Positions 9,229-17,441 are shown, numbered from the stretch's first letter. The stretch: DNA of 64,000 bases from Corynebacterium suranareeae (GCF_002355155.1 NZ_AP017369.1:1922001-1986000), one strand, 5' to 3'. Notes: generated by a model from the letters alone, not told the origin. Made by a program: numbers and translations.

Positions 9229-9750
9229 ATGACTAAAAAACAGCCACTTATTCAACGTCGTGCTGTCGCGCAAGCTAAGTCCGACACACTGATCCCGGAG
9301 CACTATGGCGTGCTCTCACATATTCCTACCAGCATCATTGTGCTCGGTACAGCAGTGACGTTCACGCTGATCAGTGCCACCATGCTCGTGCGGTTTCTTA
9401 CTACCCAAGAACCCATGATCCCCACCATCGCAACAATCTTTGTCTTCGCACTGTTATGTAATGTCAGCATCAGCGCCATTAAGTCCCTCTTTACTACCCA
9501 CTACGAGATCACCATCAAGCCAGCAGTACTGATTGGTGTCCATATTCTAGGAATTCTATTCAGCCTAGGATTTTTCTACGTCTTCATGAACTTGTTGATC
9601 AACCGTGCACAGGACCCCAACAACACCGCGACATCTATGCCCGATGCGCTGCTTGTTATTGCCCTGGTCTTTGTTGCAGTGCTCTTCTACGAGGCCCTCG
9701 CGCAGATTATCCGCACCATCATCACACTTGTTCGAGAAAAGAAAGACTAA
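9229..9750 (+). CDS. Membrane protein, four predicted TM segments, 173 aa
   Basis: Hydrophobic segments occur at about residues 33-57, 65-83, 97-122 and 138-160, with a basic N-terminal cytoplasmic tail (MTKKQPLIQRR). The gene overlaps no neighbour but is 2 bp from the next membrane gene, so both are probably translated together. No transport or enzyme motif is visible. Confidence 0.75.
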   Translation: MTKKQPLIQRRAVAQAKSDTLIPEHYGVLSHIPTSIIVLGTAVTFTLISATMLVRFLTTQEPMIPTIATIFVFALLCNVSISAIKSLFTTHYEITIKPAVLIGVHILGILFSLGFFYVFMNLLINRAQDPNNTATSMPDALLVIALVFVAVLFYEALAQIIRTIITLVREKKD

Positions 9751-9752
9751 TC

Positions 9753-10160
9753 ATGCTGCACAAACACATCAAAACGCTTACTGCACTCACCGTCATTGCT
9801 GCCGTGAGCACTGTATATATCTTCACGCTTAACTACGGGGTCGTAAAAACACTTGCTGCATTTGCTTACGCTGCGCTGTTCTCTGTGGCTTTGTTTTCCG
9901 CCCAGCAACGTATCACTGAAGCTTTGAACACAGTGATAAAACCTGCTGCAGCCATTGTTTTCTACGCACTAATCGGTCTAGTGACACTGTGCACAACGCT
10001 CTACTTATTCGATGCGCTGCCATCCAATTTTGACCGTCCTACCACAACTTTTGACGGACTCATTGTGCTCGGCTTCGGCACCAGCCTCGTGTTCTGTCTC
10101 TACAGTGCATTATGTGCAAAGACAGCTGTTGAACAGGTTGTGGCTGATCGCAGCGTTTAA
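9753..10160 (+). CDS. Membrane protein, four predicted TM segments, 135 aa
   Basis: It starts 2 bp after the 173-aa membrane protein. Four hydrophobic stretches (about 8-26, 30-50, 66-86 and 105-125) make it a small integral membrane protein. The two may form a complex; they look like distant relatives in size and topology. The function is unknown. Confidence 0.72.
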   Translation: MLHKHIKTLTALTVIAAVSTVYIFTLNYGVVKTLAAFAYAALFSVALFSAQQRITEALNTVIKPAAAIVFYALIGLVTLCTTLYLFDALPSNFDRPTTTFDGLIVLGFGTSLVFCLYSALCAKTAVEQVVADRSV

Positions 10161-10195
10161 TGGTCAACCACAACCACTCCGAATAGTGCAACTAA

Positions 10196-10414
10196 TCAGA
10201 TCTTGTACAACAAGCTCGCACCAACCTCTGCATGAATAACCCCATAGCACTGCGTACATGTCCAGGTGCGATGGCCTTCCACAAGACCTGATTCCCAACC
10301 CGGTAAAAACGCATGGGCTTTCGTTTTCCCTGATTCAGTGATCCATGTGTGCCCATTGGGGCACTGCTCCGGGTGCCGCTCAACCCACTGCGCGTCATTA
10401 GTTTTAGAAACCAT
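10196..10414 (-). CDS. Small zinc-ribbon protein, 72 aa, leaderless
   Basis: CPNGH near residue 18 and CTQC near residue 53 form a probable four-ligand zinc site (Cys/His with CxxC), with two aromatic-rich strands between. The ATG at 10414 lies six bases after a perfect TATAAT (10421-10426 on the plus strand), so transcription would begin at or next to the A of the start codon and no ribosome binding site is needed. Leaderless mRNAs are common in actinobacteria. The function is unknown; small zinc ribbons often bind nucleic acid. Confidence 0.75.
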   Translation of the reverse strand: MVSKTNDAQWVERHPEQCPNGHTWITESGKTKAHAFLPGWESGLVEGHRTWTCTQCYGVIHAEVGASLLYKI

Positions 10415-10420
10415 GTGCTA

Positions 10421-10426
10421 ATTATA
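10421..10426 (-). promoter_or_regulatory. -10 box of leaderless zinc-ribbon gene
   Basis: Read on the minus strand this is TATAAT followed by TAGCAC and then the ATG. The -35 is weak (AAAACA at 17 bp). Confidence 0.6.
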
Positions 10427-10539
10427 GCGCGTGATAGTAAAACTGTTTTGGGCATTCCTCTGTTTTCTTACGCGCACCCTTGTACACTTGGTCCTCGGGG
10501 TCACCCGAACAATCTCTGTGACCCTAACTTAATACGCAT

Positions 10540-10593
10540 AACACCACCCCTACACAGCTGTTTTATCAGCACAGTGCAGGGGTGGTGTTTTTT
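10540..10593 (+). terminator. Strong plus-strand terminator without an obvious gene
   Basis: ACACCACCCCT pairs with AGGGGTGGTGT and runs into T6. No plus-strand gene lies just upstream; the nearest ends at 10160. Just before it is a second hairpin (GGGTCAC...GTGACCC, about 10499-10525). It may end read-through from the membrane-protein operon or a short RNA starting near 10440. Confidence 0.75.
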
Positions 10594-10650
10594 AATCTCT
10601 TACAGAAAATTATTGCAGGACTTATTCTTTTCTGGATTAATAATAATTAT

Positions 10651-11535
10651 TCATTCTTCTTGCTGGAATTTTAACAGTTCATTCTTTGCAGGAAGCCGTA
10701 CCTTCAACTCGTTAACAGTAGATAGCCCAAGAAAAGTGCGCACTGCATCATACTTGTAAACAGGTAATGCATAGCGCATCACCAGCTCATCACCCATCTG
10801 CTGAAGATATGGCTCAACATCTGTACCCTCGATGCGGGCTTCCCATACATCCGCTGCTTCATTCAGCCACTCTTTGAATGCATGCTCAGAACCCCTCGGC
10901 CACGAACCATCCTGCGCATGTGCAATTACTTCCCCGCAAATACTCATTAATAAAGTGAGGTGGGTATCTTTAGAGATCTTCAAACGAATCCGTTCGAGTT
11001 CATCATCACGTTGCTGGTTTTCATAATTATCATCTGAGTTAATTACGCCAGATTTCTCAAACTCTTCTACTATTCGAACCTTTTCAACACCAAACTTTGA
11101 CTTGTAGACATCACGAGCATCTCCTAATGCCTCATCCAAGACTGGTTTAATCTCGCGCAGCTTACTTGATATTTTCAACTGACCTACTAAGTCAGATATA
11201 TCTCGCTTCGACTTTGGCTTTACGACCCAATTGGAAAGCTCAGTAGTAATAAGAGATTCACGCAAATCATCATGTGCAGATGGATACGCCTCCAACAACG
11301 TGCAAAGATCGACCCCGAGCTCTTTAGCGCCCTGGAACCCTGAGACCGACAATCGCTTAACATAATCCAATGAGTTGACTCCACTTGGTAACGCACTCAC
11401 AACACCAGAGACAGCGTTTGCGCGTGCATCCCGTTGAGCGAAATCCATCTGCTTTTTAGTTTGATATGTCGCAAAAATAGTGACAAAAACCGCAACTATA
11501 GAGATGATAAACGCTACAACATCTAACTTATCCAT
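10651..11535 (-). CDS. Membrane-anchored hypothetical protein, 294 aa
   Basis: One N-terminal membrane segment (about residues 5-24) is followed by a long cytoplasmic helical region with charged heptads and an acidic, Glu-rich middle. No enzymatic motif is seen. An AAGGGG site precedes the ATG. It is the last gene of a three-gene minus-strand operon, 41 bp after the zinc-ribbon protein and downstream of the HEPN-like gene. A single-TM protein with a helical cytoplasmic domain is a common membrane effector or anchor architecture in anti-phage operons, but the assignment here is only contextual. Confidence 0.75.
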   Translation of the reverse strand: MDKLDVVAFIISIVAVFVTIFATYQTKKQMDFAQRDARANAVSGVVSALPSGVNSLDYVKRLSVSGFQGAKELGVDLCTLLEAYPSAHDDLRESLITTELSNWVVKPKSKRDISDLVGQLKISSKLREIKPVLDEALGDARDVYKSKFGVEKVRIVEEFEKSGVINSDDNYENQQRDDELERIRLKISKDTHLTLLMSICGEVIAHAQDGSWPRGSEHAFKEWLNEAADVWEARIEGTDVEPYLQQMGDELVMRYALPVYKYDAVRTFLGLSTVNELKVRLPAKNELLKFQQEE

Positions 11536-11576
11536 TCAATCATCAACCCCTTATAAGGAAATCATTTATCCACACT

Positions 11577-12131
11577 TTAAACCGCGCAAATGATTTTACT
11601 GGTACCGCAGGCATCGCAGACCACGCCGCTAAAGGTGCAGTTTCGACGGCAACCGCTCCAATTTTCACACCTAGTACAAGGGTCTTTGTCATAAAGCTCT
11701 CGTGCACGATCGAAGCAGTGGCTACAGACCCAAACACCCTTAGCAGCTGACCCATAATAAGGGTCGCCAATGTCATACCCGACCGGCACAACATGAAAAT
11801 CCGCATTTTCTACTCGGTACAAGCCGGCAGAATTGTTCAGTAAAATGCGCTTATAGTACTGCTCACGCACAAAATCCTTTCGCATCTTCAGCGCTTCATT
11901 TTTGGCATCTTCGACCAGCTTGGTCGCAGCTTTCTCGACGGTTGCTTGTGCTCTAAACAGCTCTAAACGTTGCTTGTCAACCATGTACTTACGGCCGATT
12001 TTCTCCACCTCAAGCTGCACAGTCCCAATCTTAAACGGCAGCTTGCTACGGAAATACTCATAGCGGTCAATCGTTGTTAAGCGATCTTGTCGCAACTCAG
12101 CAAAGGCCGTTGCAAGTGGAACATGAGTCAT
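11577..12131 (-). CDS. Zinc-ribbon protein, 184 aa
   Basis: I place the start at the ATG at 12131, 17 bp after the stop of the upstream gene, rather than an upstream ATG at 12218 that would overlap that gene by 70 bp. The N-terminal half is helical and basic. The C-terminal 60 residues contain CSHC, then CTRC, then CRRNC and CDAC, enough for two to three zinc sites. It is central in the HEPN/zinc/membrane operon. The role is unknown; nucleic acid or protein binding is plausible. Confidence 0.75.
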   Translation of the reverse strand: MTHVPLATAFAELRQDRLTTIDRYEYFRSKLPFKIGTVQLEVEKIGRKYMVDKQRLELFRAQATVEKAATKLVEDAKNEALKMRKDFVREQYYKRILLNNSAGLYRVENADFHVVPVGYDIGDPYYGSAAKGVWVCSHCFDRARELYDKDPCTRCENWSGCRRNCTFSGVVCDACGTSKIICAV

Positions 12132-12148
12132 CGTGCTAACCGGACCAC

Positions 12149-12691
12149 TTAATCTTTCGTCTTCTTGCTGATTCGAAAACCCGTGTCCGGGCCAATGTTC
12201 TTCTCTGCCTCTCGACACATACTCTCAATAACATCACTGAAGGGTTTAAAAGAATTAAGCCCATCCCTCATCTCAAATAAAGCGGTATCCATCTGAATGA
12301 CAGCACCAGCATCTCGATGATTCATGTGCGGTAAATGCTGCACACAAACAGCACCATCATCTAACACGAGATGAGCATGTGCATATTTATTTCTTAAATC
12401 CACAAATTTCGAAATCTCATCAAAAAACCCAGAAAAACGCTCCACATGTGAATCGAGAATTTCACGCATATTCTCAATTGACTTCCGTTGCTGCTTCCCA
12501 TCCCTTTGCTGACCCAATAGGCGATTTCGCTCTGTATGCGATGATGACCTCTCTACTGTGAGCGCAAGATCTTGCAATTTCCCCTCTATATAAAGACTGT
12601 AATTATGGCAAATAAAACCCACTAATTTCATATACTCATCACAAAGAACATTCGAGCTAACTACTTGTTTACCACTCACAGAAAACACCAC
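12149..12691 (-). CDS. HEPN-like protein, 180 aa
   Basis: All-helical protein whose C-terminal half contains RNKYAH (about residue 106), an exact fit to the RxxxxH active-site motif of HEPN ribonucleases, preceded by the helix SGFFDEISKFVDL. A GTG start is used at 12691. It leads the minus-strand operon with the zinc-ribbon and membrane proteins. HEPN proteins are frequent toxins in abortive infection and toxin-antitoxin systems; that this one cleaves RNA is inference from the motif. No MNT nucleotidyltransferase partner is present, so it is not the classic HEPN/MNT pair. Confidence 0.72.
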   Translation of the reverse strand: MVFSVSGKQVVSSNVLCDEYMKLVGFICHNYSLYIEGKLQDLALTVERSSSHTERNRLLGQQRDGKQQRKSIENMREILDSHVERFSGFFDEISKFVDLRNKYAHAHLVLDDGAVCVQHLPHMNHRDAGAVIQMDTALFEMRDGLNSFKPFSDVIESMCREAEKNIGPDTGFRISKKTKD

Positions 12692-12820
12692 TCAAAAAAT
12701 AGACAATAGACACGCGAGTAAGAATCACATTTTCTATACCCATTCCAAACTATAGCTAATTATTCAATTTAATATGCATAAACAAACTAAAACCCGGTGC
12801 TCGCTGCCGCTCGATCATCC

Positions 12821-12843
12821 AACGACAGCACAGCTGCGTTCGG
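12821..12843 (+). promoter_or_regulatory. Leader hairpin element, copy 2 of 14
   Basis: AACGACAGC pairs with GCTGCGTT around ACA with one bulged A, then CGG. A second helix follows: TCCTTGA (12849-12855) with TCAAGGA (12880-12886). Its 3' arm covers the AAGGAG ribosome binding site of the SLOG gene at 12894, so it could block translation. Confidence 0.85.
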
Positions 12844-12893
12844 AGAGATCCTTGAAGCACAGTCAATGACAGTTCAGAGTCAAGGAGCACAAA

Positions 12894-13466
12894 ATGCAGC
12901 AGCAACTCACGCAGCACACACTTCCACAGCGCACACAGCCATGGCCTGAAGGTTCTTTTCATGTAGCGCTCACCGGGCATCGCCCCAAGTCGCTGCCTGG
13001 TGGCTACGATGACAATCATCCGTTTTATCACGCGCTCTATCAGCGCTTATACGCCATCATGGAGCGCGGTCTAGCGCATCACAGCCACTTCGTGCTGCAC
13101 TCTGGCATGGCGCTCGGTGCAGACACAGTGTGGGCGTATGTCATCACAGCTTTGCAGCGTGCCTATCCAGGGAGGTTCTCTTTTGTTGCTGAAGTGCCGC
13201 TGTTGACGCAGCCCTCCAAGTGGCAGGCAAAGGATCAACAGCAATGGGCACAGCTGGTGCAGCAGGCAGATCACGTCAATCTCTACGGCGAGGTTTATCA
13301 TCCGAGCGTGCTCATGAAGCGCAACACAGGAATGATCAAGGCGTGTGATTTGGTGATTGCTGTCATCAACAAGGATTCACACACAGGTGGCACAGCGCAC
13401 GCTGTGAAAGAAGCAGAAAGCATGTCTAAGCAGGTCTTTAAGATTCATCCAGAGGATCTGGTTTAA
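12894..13466 (+). CDS. SLOG/DUF1273-like (YpsA-type) protein, 190 aa
   Basis: VALTGHRPKSL near residue 24 and HSGMALGAD near residue 69 match the nucleotide-binding signatures of the DUF1273/YpsA branch of the SLOG superfamily (related to DprA and LOG). Also visible are DHVNLYGEVYHPSVLMKRN and CDLVIAVINKDSHTGGTAHAV, the late glycine-rich strand-loop typical of the Rossmann-like fold. Length is usual for the family. SLOG proteins bind nucleotides or nucleotide-derived signals, and several act in phage conflict. The ribosome binding site is part of the leader helix. It is a single-gene unit between leader element 2 and a terminator. Confidence 0.82.
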   Translation: MQQQLTQHTLPQRTQPWPEGSFHVALTGHRPKSLPGGYDDNHPFYHALYQRLYAIMERGLAHHSHFVLHSGMALGADTVWAYVITALQRAYPGRFSFVAEVPLLTQPSKWQAKDQQQWAQLVQQADHVNLYGEVYHPSVLMKRNTGMIKACDLVIAVINKDSHTGGTAHAVKEAESMSKQVFKIHPEDLV

Positions 13467-13476
13467 AGCTCTACAC

Positions 13477-13509
13477 ACCCCAAGGGACGTTCCCTTGGGG
13501 TTTCTTTTT
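13477..13509 (+). terminator. Rho-independent terminator
   Basis: ACCCCAAGGGA pairs with TCCCTTGGGGT, then a T-rich tail, directly after the SLOG gene and 24 bp before leader element 3. Confidence 0.88.
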
Positions 13510-13532
13510 GCTCGCGCTGATTAAAAGATTCC

Positions 13533-13555
13533 AACGACAGCACAGCTGCGTTCGG
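13533..13555 (+). promoter_or_regulatory. Leader hairpin element, copy 3 of 14
   Basis: AACGACAGC/ACA/GCTGCGTT with one bulged A, then CGG. A second helix GGACATG with CACGTCC (6 of 7 pairs) follows. An in-frame ATG at 13560 would add 17 residues to the ATP-grasp protein, but the AAGGAG-supported start is at 13611. Confidence 0.83.
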
Positions 13556-13610
13556 GGACATGCCTGATCAACTACTGACGCCCACGTCCACCCAAGGAGA
13601 CTCACACACT

Positions 13611-14828
13611 ATGTTCCCCACCAAAGATATGCTCGCGCTGTTTCAGCCCACTGACCCCGTACCAGCAGATCTTGTGCAATTTGCCCCAGGAAAACTCATG
13701 CGTACCGATGGGTTGCCTGTTGATGACACCCTCAACGAGATTTCCCAGATGTTCTACTCCACTGATCCTGCCAGCGTCTCCGATCAATTCATGCGCAAGC
13801 AATTTCACGGCCTGTTTCACCGCACCGCGTCGGTCTCAGACCTCACTGAAGATCTCTATGAGCGCTTCGCGCACAACCCGAACTCTATGGCGCATTGGTT
13901 GCCTAAAGTGGTCGCAGCAAACAGTGCTGCGACACCCGCAGCCTTTCTCATCCCGGAAACCACCATTTGGCGCCTACCTATTGAGCTAGCCCAGTACATC
14001 CGCATCCAATATCAGGACACCACGCCAGCCAGCCGTGCCATGTTCAACGACATCATCAGCACTGTCTTTGAGCTCAAGTCTGATACCACCTACTTCATCA
14101 AGACTGGCACGTTTTCCTGCAAGTTTGAATTCGCTAATGCCCGGTGCTCTGAGCCAGAAGAAATGGGTGAATACTTCCAGGTCGTCAACAACATCGCCAT
14201 GATGCTTGGTGCCGGCGAGAGTGTTGATCTTGTTGTCCGCGAGTACATCGAGGACACAGAAGATAACCCGACCATCTATCACGGTATGCCGCTGCGTACT
14301 GAATACCGCGCCTTTATCGACCTTGATCACTGCGATCCGACTACCGGTGAGTCTGAGCCACGTTTACTGGGTATTACCCCGTATTGGCACCCGTCAGTGA
14401 TGGAGAAGGCTCTTGCCTTGGCCTCAAGTGATGTTGGTGCTGGATTCGGCCACATCAACGATGATTACCACACCTACCGTGCTCATAAAGACAACCTCAT
14501 GAACAAGTTTCATGTGCACCGCGATGATGTCATTGCACGTATTACTGCACTACTTCCGACGCTTCGTGCACAGGGTCTGCAGGGTCAGTGGTCGGTAGAC
14601 ATCATGAAAAACGGTGAGGATTTCTACCTCATTGATATGGCGTTGATGTGCGAGTCGGCGCTTTCTGAGCTGCTCACTGTTACTGACGAGTACGCCACCG
14701 TCGAACCGAGCGTCATTAATGACTTCGCCAACCAGCTGGTCATTGACTATGACGAGCACAACATCAGCTTTGATCGAGACTATCCAACGGGTGTGTACAG
14801 CACCCGAACAGCAAGTGCTCTCAGCTAA
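13611..14828 (+). CDS. ATP-grasp-like protein (D123-type), 405 aa
   Basis: The start at 13611 is supported by CAAGGAG 10 nt upstream. Residues from about 165 carry the order of motifs expected for an ATP-grasp core: YFIKTGTFSCKFEF, VVREYIED, TEYRAFIDLD, then GQWSVDIMKNG and FYLIDMA near residue 340. This resembles the CDC123/D123 family and other diverged ATP-grasp enzymes, which form acid-amine or phosphate bonds using ATP. The N-terminal 150 residues are unrecognised. Single-gene unit under leader element 3. Substrate unknown; distant assignment. Confidence 0.68.
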   Translation: MFPTKDMLALFQPTDPVPADLVQFAPGKLMRTDGLPVDDTLNEISQMFYSTDPASVSDQFMRKQFHGLFHRTASVSDLTEDLYERFAHNPNSMAHWLPKVVAANSAATPAAFLIPETTIWRLPIELAQYIRIQYQDTTPASRAMFNDIISTVFELKSDTTYFIKTGTFSCKFEFANARCSEPEEMGEYFQVVNNIAMMLGAGESVDLVVREYIEDTEDNPTIYHGMPLRTEYRAFIDLDHCDPTTGESEPRLLGITPYWHPSVMEKALALASSDVGAGFGHINDDYHTYRAHKDNLMNKFHVHRDDVIARITALLPTLRAQGLQGQWSVDIMKNGEDFYLIDMALMCESALSELLTVTDEYATVEPSVINDFANQLVIDYDEHNISFDRDYPTGVYSTRTASALS

Positions 14829-14842
14829 AACACGCATCACCG

Positions 14843-14878
14843 AAACCCCAAGGAAATTCCCTTGGGGTTTCTTTTTTG
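14843..14878 (+). terminator. Rho-independent terminator
   Basis: AAACCCCAAGG pairs with CCTTGGGGTTT, then T6. Close in sequence to the terminator after the SLOG gene. Confidence 0.88.
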
Positions 14879-14889
14879 CTCTACCCGCT

Positions 14890-14923
14890 GTGCCTGTCGC
14901 ACACCGGTGCCGGCAACAGGCAC
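14890..14923 (+). repeat. Inverted repeat between terminator and leader element 4
   Basis: GTGCCTGT and ACAGGCAC are perfect 8-bp arms around an 18-nt GC-rich loop that itself contains CCGGTGCCGG. An A-rich spacer and leader element 4 follow. Confidence 0.55.
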
Positions 14924-14939
14924 AAAAAACACAAAAAAC

Positions 14940-14962
14940 AACGACAGCAAAGCTGCGTTCGG
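14940..14962 (+). promoter_or_regulatory. Leader hairpin element, copy 4 of 14
   Basis: AACGACAGC/AAA/GCTGCGTT with bulged A, then CGG. GGGAG plus ATG at 14971 could start a ten-residue leader peptide ending at 15003, just before the ribosome binding site of the next small gene. Confidence 0.82.
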
Positions 14963-15015
14963 GAGAACTCATGAACAAAGATCTGTCCATCTCAAGCTCT
15001 TAAAAGGAGATCATC

Positions 15016-15147
15016 ATGAACTGCCCAAATTGCTCTGAAGAAATGACTGTCGTTGATGTTGTTGGTCGTGGTGCTAGCCGAGGTCTGTTGCTTATTGACC
15101 CCACCACCCACATCTGCAGCGACTGCGGATACTCCGAAGTGTTCTAG
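15016..15147 (+). CDS. Tiny zinc-ribbon protein, 43 aa
   Basis: A strong AAAAGGAG site lies 6 nt upstream of the ATG. The product begins MNCPNCSEEM and carries a second pair ICSDCGYSEVF at its C-terminus: two CxxC knuckles about 30 residues apart, a compact zinc ribbon. It is the only gene between leader element 4 and the terminator at 15188. Possible transcription or translation accessory factor; the actual role is unknown. Confidence 0.78.
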   Translation: MNCPNCSEEMTVVDVVGRGASRGLLLIDPTTHICSDCGYSEVF

Positions 15148-15187
15148 ATCAGCACACTTTTCCATACCCTTTCACCACACTTTCGCT

Positions 15188-15233
15188 CCTGCACTGCTGC
15201 CCTACCAGCACCACCGTGCAGGGGTTAATTTTT
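15188..15233 (+). terminator. Terminator or attenuator just upstream of 15253
   Basis: CCTGCAC pairs with GTGCAGG across a 21-nt loop and ends in a T-rich run. It lies only about 20 bp before the start codon of the next gene, so read-through could control the following triplet of paralogues. Confidence 0.6.
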
Positions 15234-15252
15234 CACAAGAAAAGAGACCACC

Positions 15253-15690
15253 ATGTTCAAAGCTTTCAAAAGTAACCCTATGACCATTAAAGAGCTTGTT
15301 GCTGATCTCATTAGTGGAGACGACGCAGCACTCAACGAGCTAGAACGACGCGTCACCGATGAATTAACCCTCACCCGCGAACTCCCCAAAAACCAGTTCA
15401 AAGCCACTTTTGAACGCAACCTCGCCATGTCCGAACTGGTCCAGAATGTGCGCCGCATCAACAAGGCGCAGAGTAATCCAAACGGTGTACCCGCTCATGC
15501 CACTGTGATCCTGCTTAAGGAAGACGGCGGCTACGACACCGAAGAACAGTGGCGCATTCCAGAAAAGGCGATCACTCCGTTCGACATGCTACGTTCGCCA
15601 GATTTCGATGAAAACAGACTGAAGAACCGACTCGTCCTGGTCGAATCTCAATACCCCTGGGGCTTCCCAGGACTCATTAAAGCGAACTGA
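15253..15690 (+). CDS. Tandem paralogue A (EEQWRIP family), 145 aa
   Basis: First of three adjacent paralogues sharing a C-terminal core: an EEQWRIP box (about residue 95), a Met-x-x-Ser-Pro-Asp box and a QYPWG box followed by I/L and a short tail. The N-terminal half is a helical segment with acidic and Leu residues. No signal peptide or known catalytic motif. Good A/G-rich ribosome binding site. The three genes are closely spaced and probably cotranscribed. I do not recognise the family. Confidence 0.75.
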   Translation: MFKAFKSNPMTIKELVADLISGDDAALNELERRVTDELTLTRELPKNQFKATFERNLAMSELVQNVRRINKAQSNPNGVPAHATVILLKEDGGYDTEEQWRIPEKAITPFDMLRSPDFDENRLKNRLVLVESQYPWGFPGLIKAN

Positions 15691-15710
15691 TCAGAAAGTA
15701 GAGCACCATC

Positions 15711-16124
15711 ATGTCCAATGAGGAATTCATCAAGAAACTCGCCAACCGAGACGCAGAGGCGCTTAATGAATTAGATACTGTCGCGGCAACAATCCAATAC
15801 GCAGCAGTAACTAATGATGAAAGTTCGACGTACTCTGCTGCAGTACTTCTCAGTAATACTGTCACAGAGCTCAGGCGCATCGAAGAGGCTCGACTCAGCG
15901 ACACCCTCATGCCAGAGCGCGCTACAGTGCAGTTTTTCAATGAAGCGGGCTTAAGTTGCGGCCAGGAACAGTGGCGTATCCCTGACACCGCCATTGATGC
16001 CGAGGGTATGAAAGACTCTCCCGACTACCGCGAAATCAACACTGGCGTCGGCACTGGCAGCTGCATCATTGTCGTTCCTGAACAAGCACCGTGGTTTAAA
16101 CCAGCCATCATCAAACAGGCTTAA
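15711..16124 (+). CDS. Tandem paralogue B (EQWRIP family), 137 aa
   Basis: Second of three paralogues, 20 bp after A. Shares the QEQWRIPDTA box, MKDSPDY and a degenerate QAPWF in place of QYPWG. The N-terminal helix is shorter and more hydrophilic. Probably a diverging duplicate; the altered PWG box may mean a different partner. Confidence 0.75.
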   Translation: MSNEEFIKKLANRDAEALNELDTVAATIQYAAVTNDESSTYSAAVLLSNTVTELRRIEEARLSDTLMPERATVQFFNEAGLSCGQEQWRIPDTAIDAEGMKDSPDYREINTGVGTGSCIIVVPEQAPWFKPAIIKQA

Positions 16125-16163
16125 AACTACATTCGCACTCACCCAAGAAAAGAGCACATAACC

Positions 16164-16763
16164 ATGTACAACACTGCTAAGACCCTTGTGGCTCAAATCA
16201 CCGCTTTCGATGAGACAGCGATCGCAGCACTCGACCAAGCTGCACAAGATGAGTTCCGCAAGGCCAACTACCCCGAACTCAAAGCTAACCAAGAAGCTGC
16301 CTATGTTCTAGCGAAAGCAGCTGCCGATATTCAACGCATTGCAACAGCTCGTGCCACCGACAATGTACCTGCAACGGCACGAGTCGTACGCATTAAGGAT
16401 TCTGGCAAATACTACACCGAGGAGCAGTGGCGCATTCCAGACAACGCCTACTACCCTCGCAGTATGGCTAAATCTCCTGATGCGCGCCTTGAGGACGGTG
16501 GCATCTATATTGTGCCCGCACAGTATCCATGGGGTTACGAGGAAATCATCAACCTGCCTGCGCGCTCCACCTCTACTCCTGCTGTTGACCCGCGCACTGA
16601 AGCTGCACCCGCTGCGGTATCTGATGACGAGATTAAGAGCCTGCTTGAGTACTTAGGTGCCAACGCTTTTGTAAGTCGTCATGACGGTGAGCATGAGAAA
16701 GCTTATATCTTCGATCAGCACATTAACACCGTCAACAAGCTAGCAGCACTACGTGCACGCTAG
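16164..16763 (+). CDS. Tandem paralogue C (EEQWRIP family) with C-terminal extension, 199 aa
   Basis: Third paralogue: EEQWRIPDNA (about residue 87), MAKSPDA and QYPWG are all intact. It has an extra 60-residue Pro/Ala linker and helical tail absent from A and B. Terminator directly downstream. The longest member may be the ancestral form or have gained a domain. Confidence 0.75.
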   Translation: MYNTAKTLVAQITAFDETAIAALDQAAQDEFRKANYPELKANQEAAYVLAKAAADIQRIATARATDNVPATARVVRIKDSGKYYTEEQWRIPDNAYYPRSMAKSPDARLEDGGIYIVPAQYPWGYEEIINLPARSTSTPAVDPRTEAAPAAVSDDEIKSLLEYLGANAFVSRHDGEHEKAYIFDQHINTVNKLAALRAR

Positions 16764-16777
16764 AAATCACACCACGC

Positions 16778-16824
16778 AAACCCCTACATAGACTGATGTC
16801 CAGTCTGTGTAGGGGTTATTTTTT
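16778..16824. terminator. Bidirectional terminator
   Basis: AACCCCTACA faces TGTAGGGGTT with A-run upstream and T-run downstream. It ends the triplet (plus) and overlaps the 3' end of the convergent minus-strand gene. Confidence 0.85.
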
Positions 16825-17241
16825 CAACTGAATCATCGGTATCTTGCCATTGGTAGCAATGGCTGCCACTACACCCAAGGTTGCAACCGCAACAGTCCCG
16901 ATGAGCTCTGCTTTGTTTTTCACTAACTTCTCCAACAAACCCTTGTTGTCTTTATCGTGCTCACGAGCGTTCTCATCTAACCCTGCCATATTCTCCCGAG
17001 CCTCCTTCCTAGTTTCTTCAGATTGATTCGGATCGAGCGCAATTTTTGCCCACATCTCTCGACTGGCCTGAATATCCGCCAAATAAGCATCAGAGATATG
17101 CTCGTTACTCTTGATGACCTGCTCATTAGTTTCGTCCATGGACGCTGTAGCCTGCGCTGATAAATCAGCCAGATTCGCTGCGACCTGCGCTGCTGCGGTG
17201 TTCTCATTTGGTGTGCCGGAATTCTTCGGCGAAATGCTCAT
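16816..17241 (-). CDS. Hypothetical protein with C-terminal membrane segment, 141 aa
   Basis: ATG at 17241 chosen because AGGGAG lies 6 nt upstream; a GTG one codon earlier is possible. The body is hydrophilic, helical and likely coiled coil (Ala, Glu, Asn rich); about residues 113-133 form one hydrophobic segment (ELIGTVAVATLGVVAAIA). The tail-anchored arrangement puts the helical domain in the cytoplasm or the outside; orientation is uncertain. Isolated minus-strand gene. Family unknown. Confidence 0.7.
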   Translation of the reverse strand: MSISPKNSGTPNENTAAAQVAANLADLSAQATASMDETNEQVIKSNEHISDAYLADIQASREMWAKIALDPNQSEETRKEARENMAGLDENAREHDKDNKGLLEKLVKNKAELIGTVAVATLGVVAAIATNGKIPMIQLKK

Positions 17242-17441
17242 CACATACTCCCTAGCCTCGTAACTGTATTACCTCAAGTGTATCCGGTGGGCACGACACA
17301 GTAGTAAAAATTTAGACCACCCTTGCGAATAAAACCAACAAATATTGTGCACTATATTCCCAATAATTTATTCAAGCTATTCACCCAAAAGTTTCTGTAT
17401 CGAAATACACATATTTTAATGACTTTAGCTATACTTCTATC

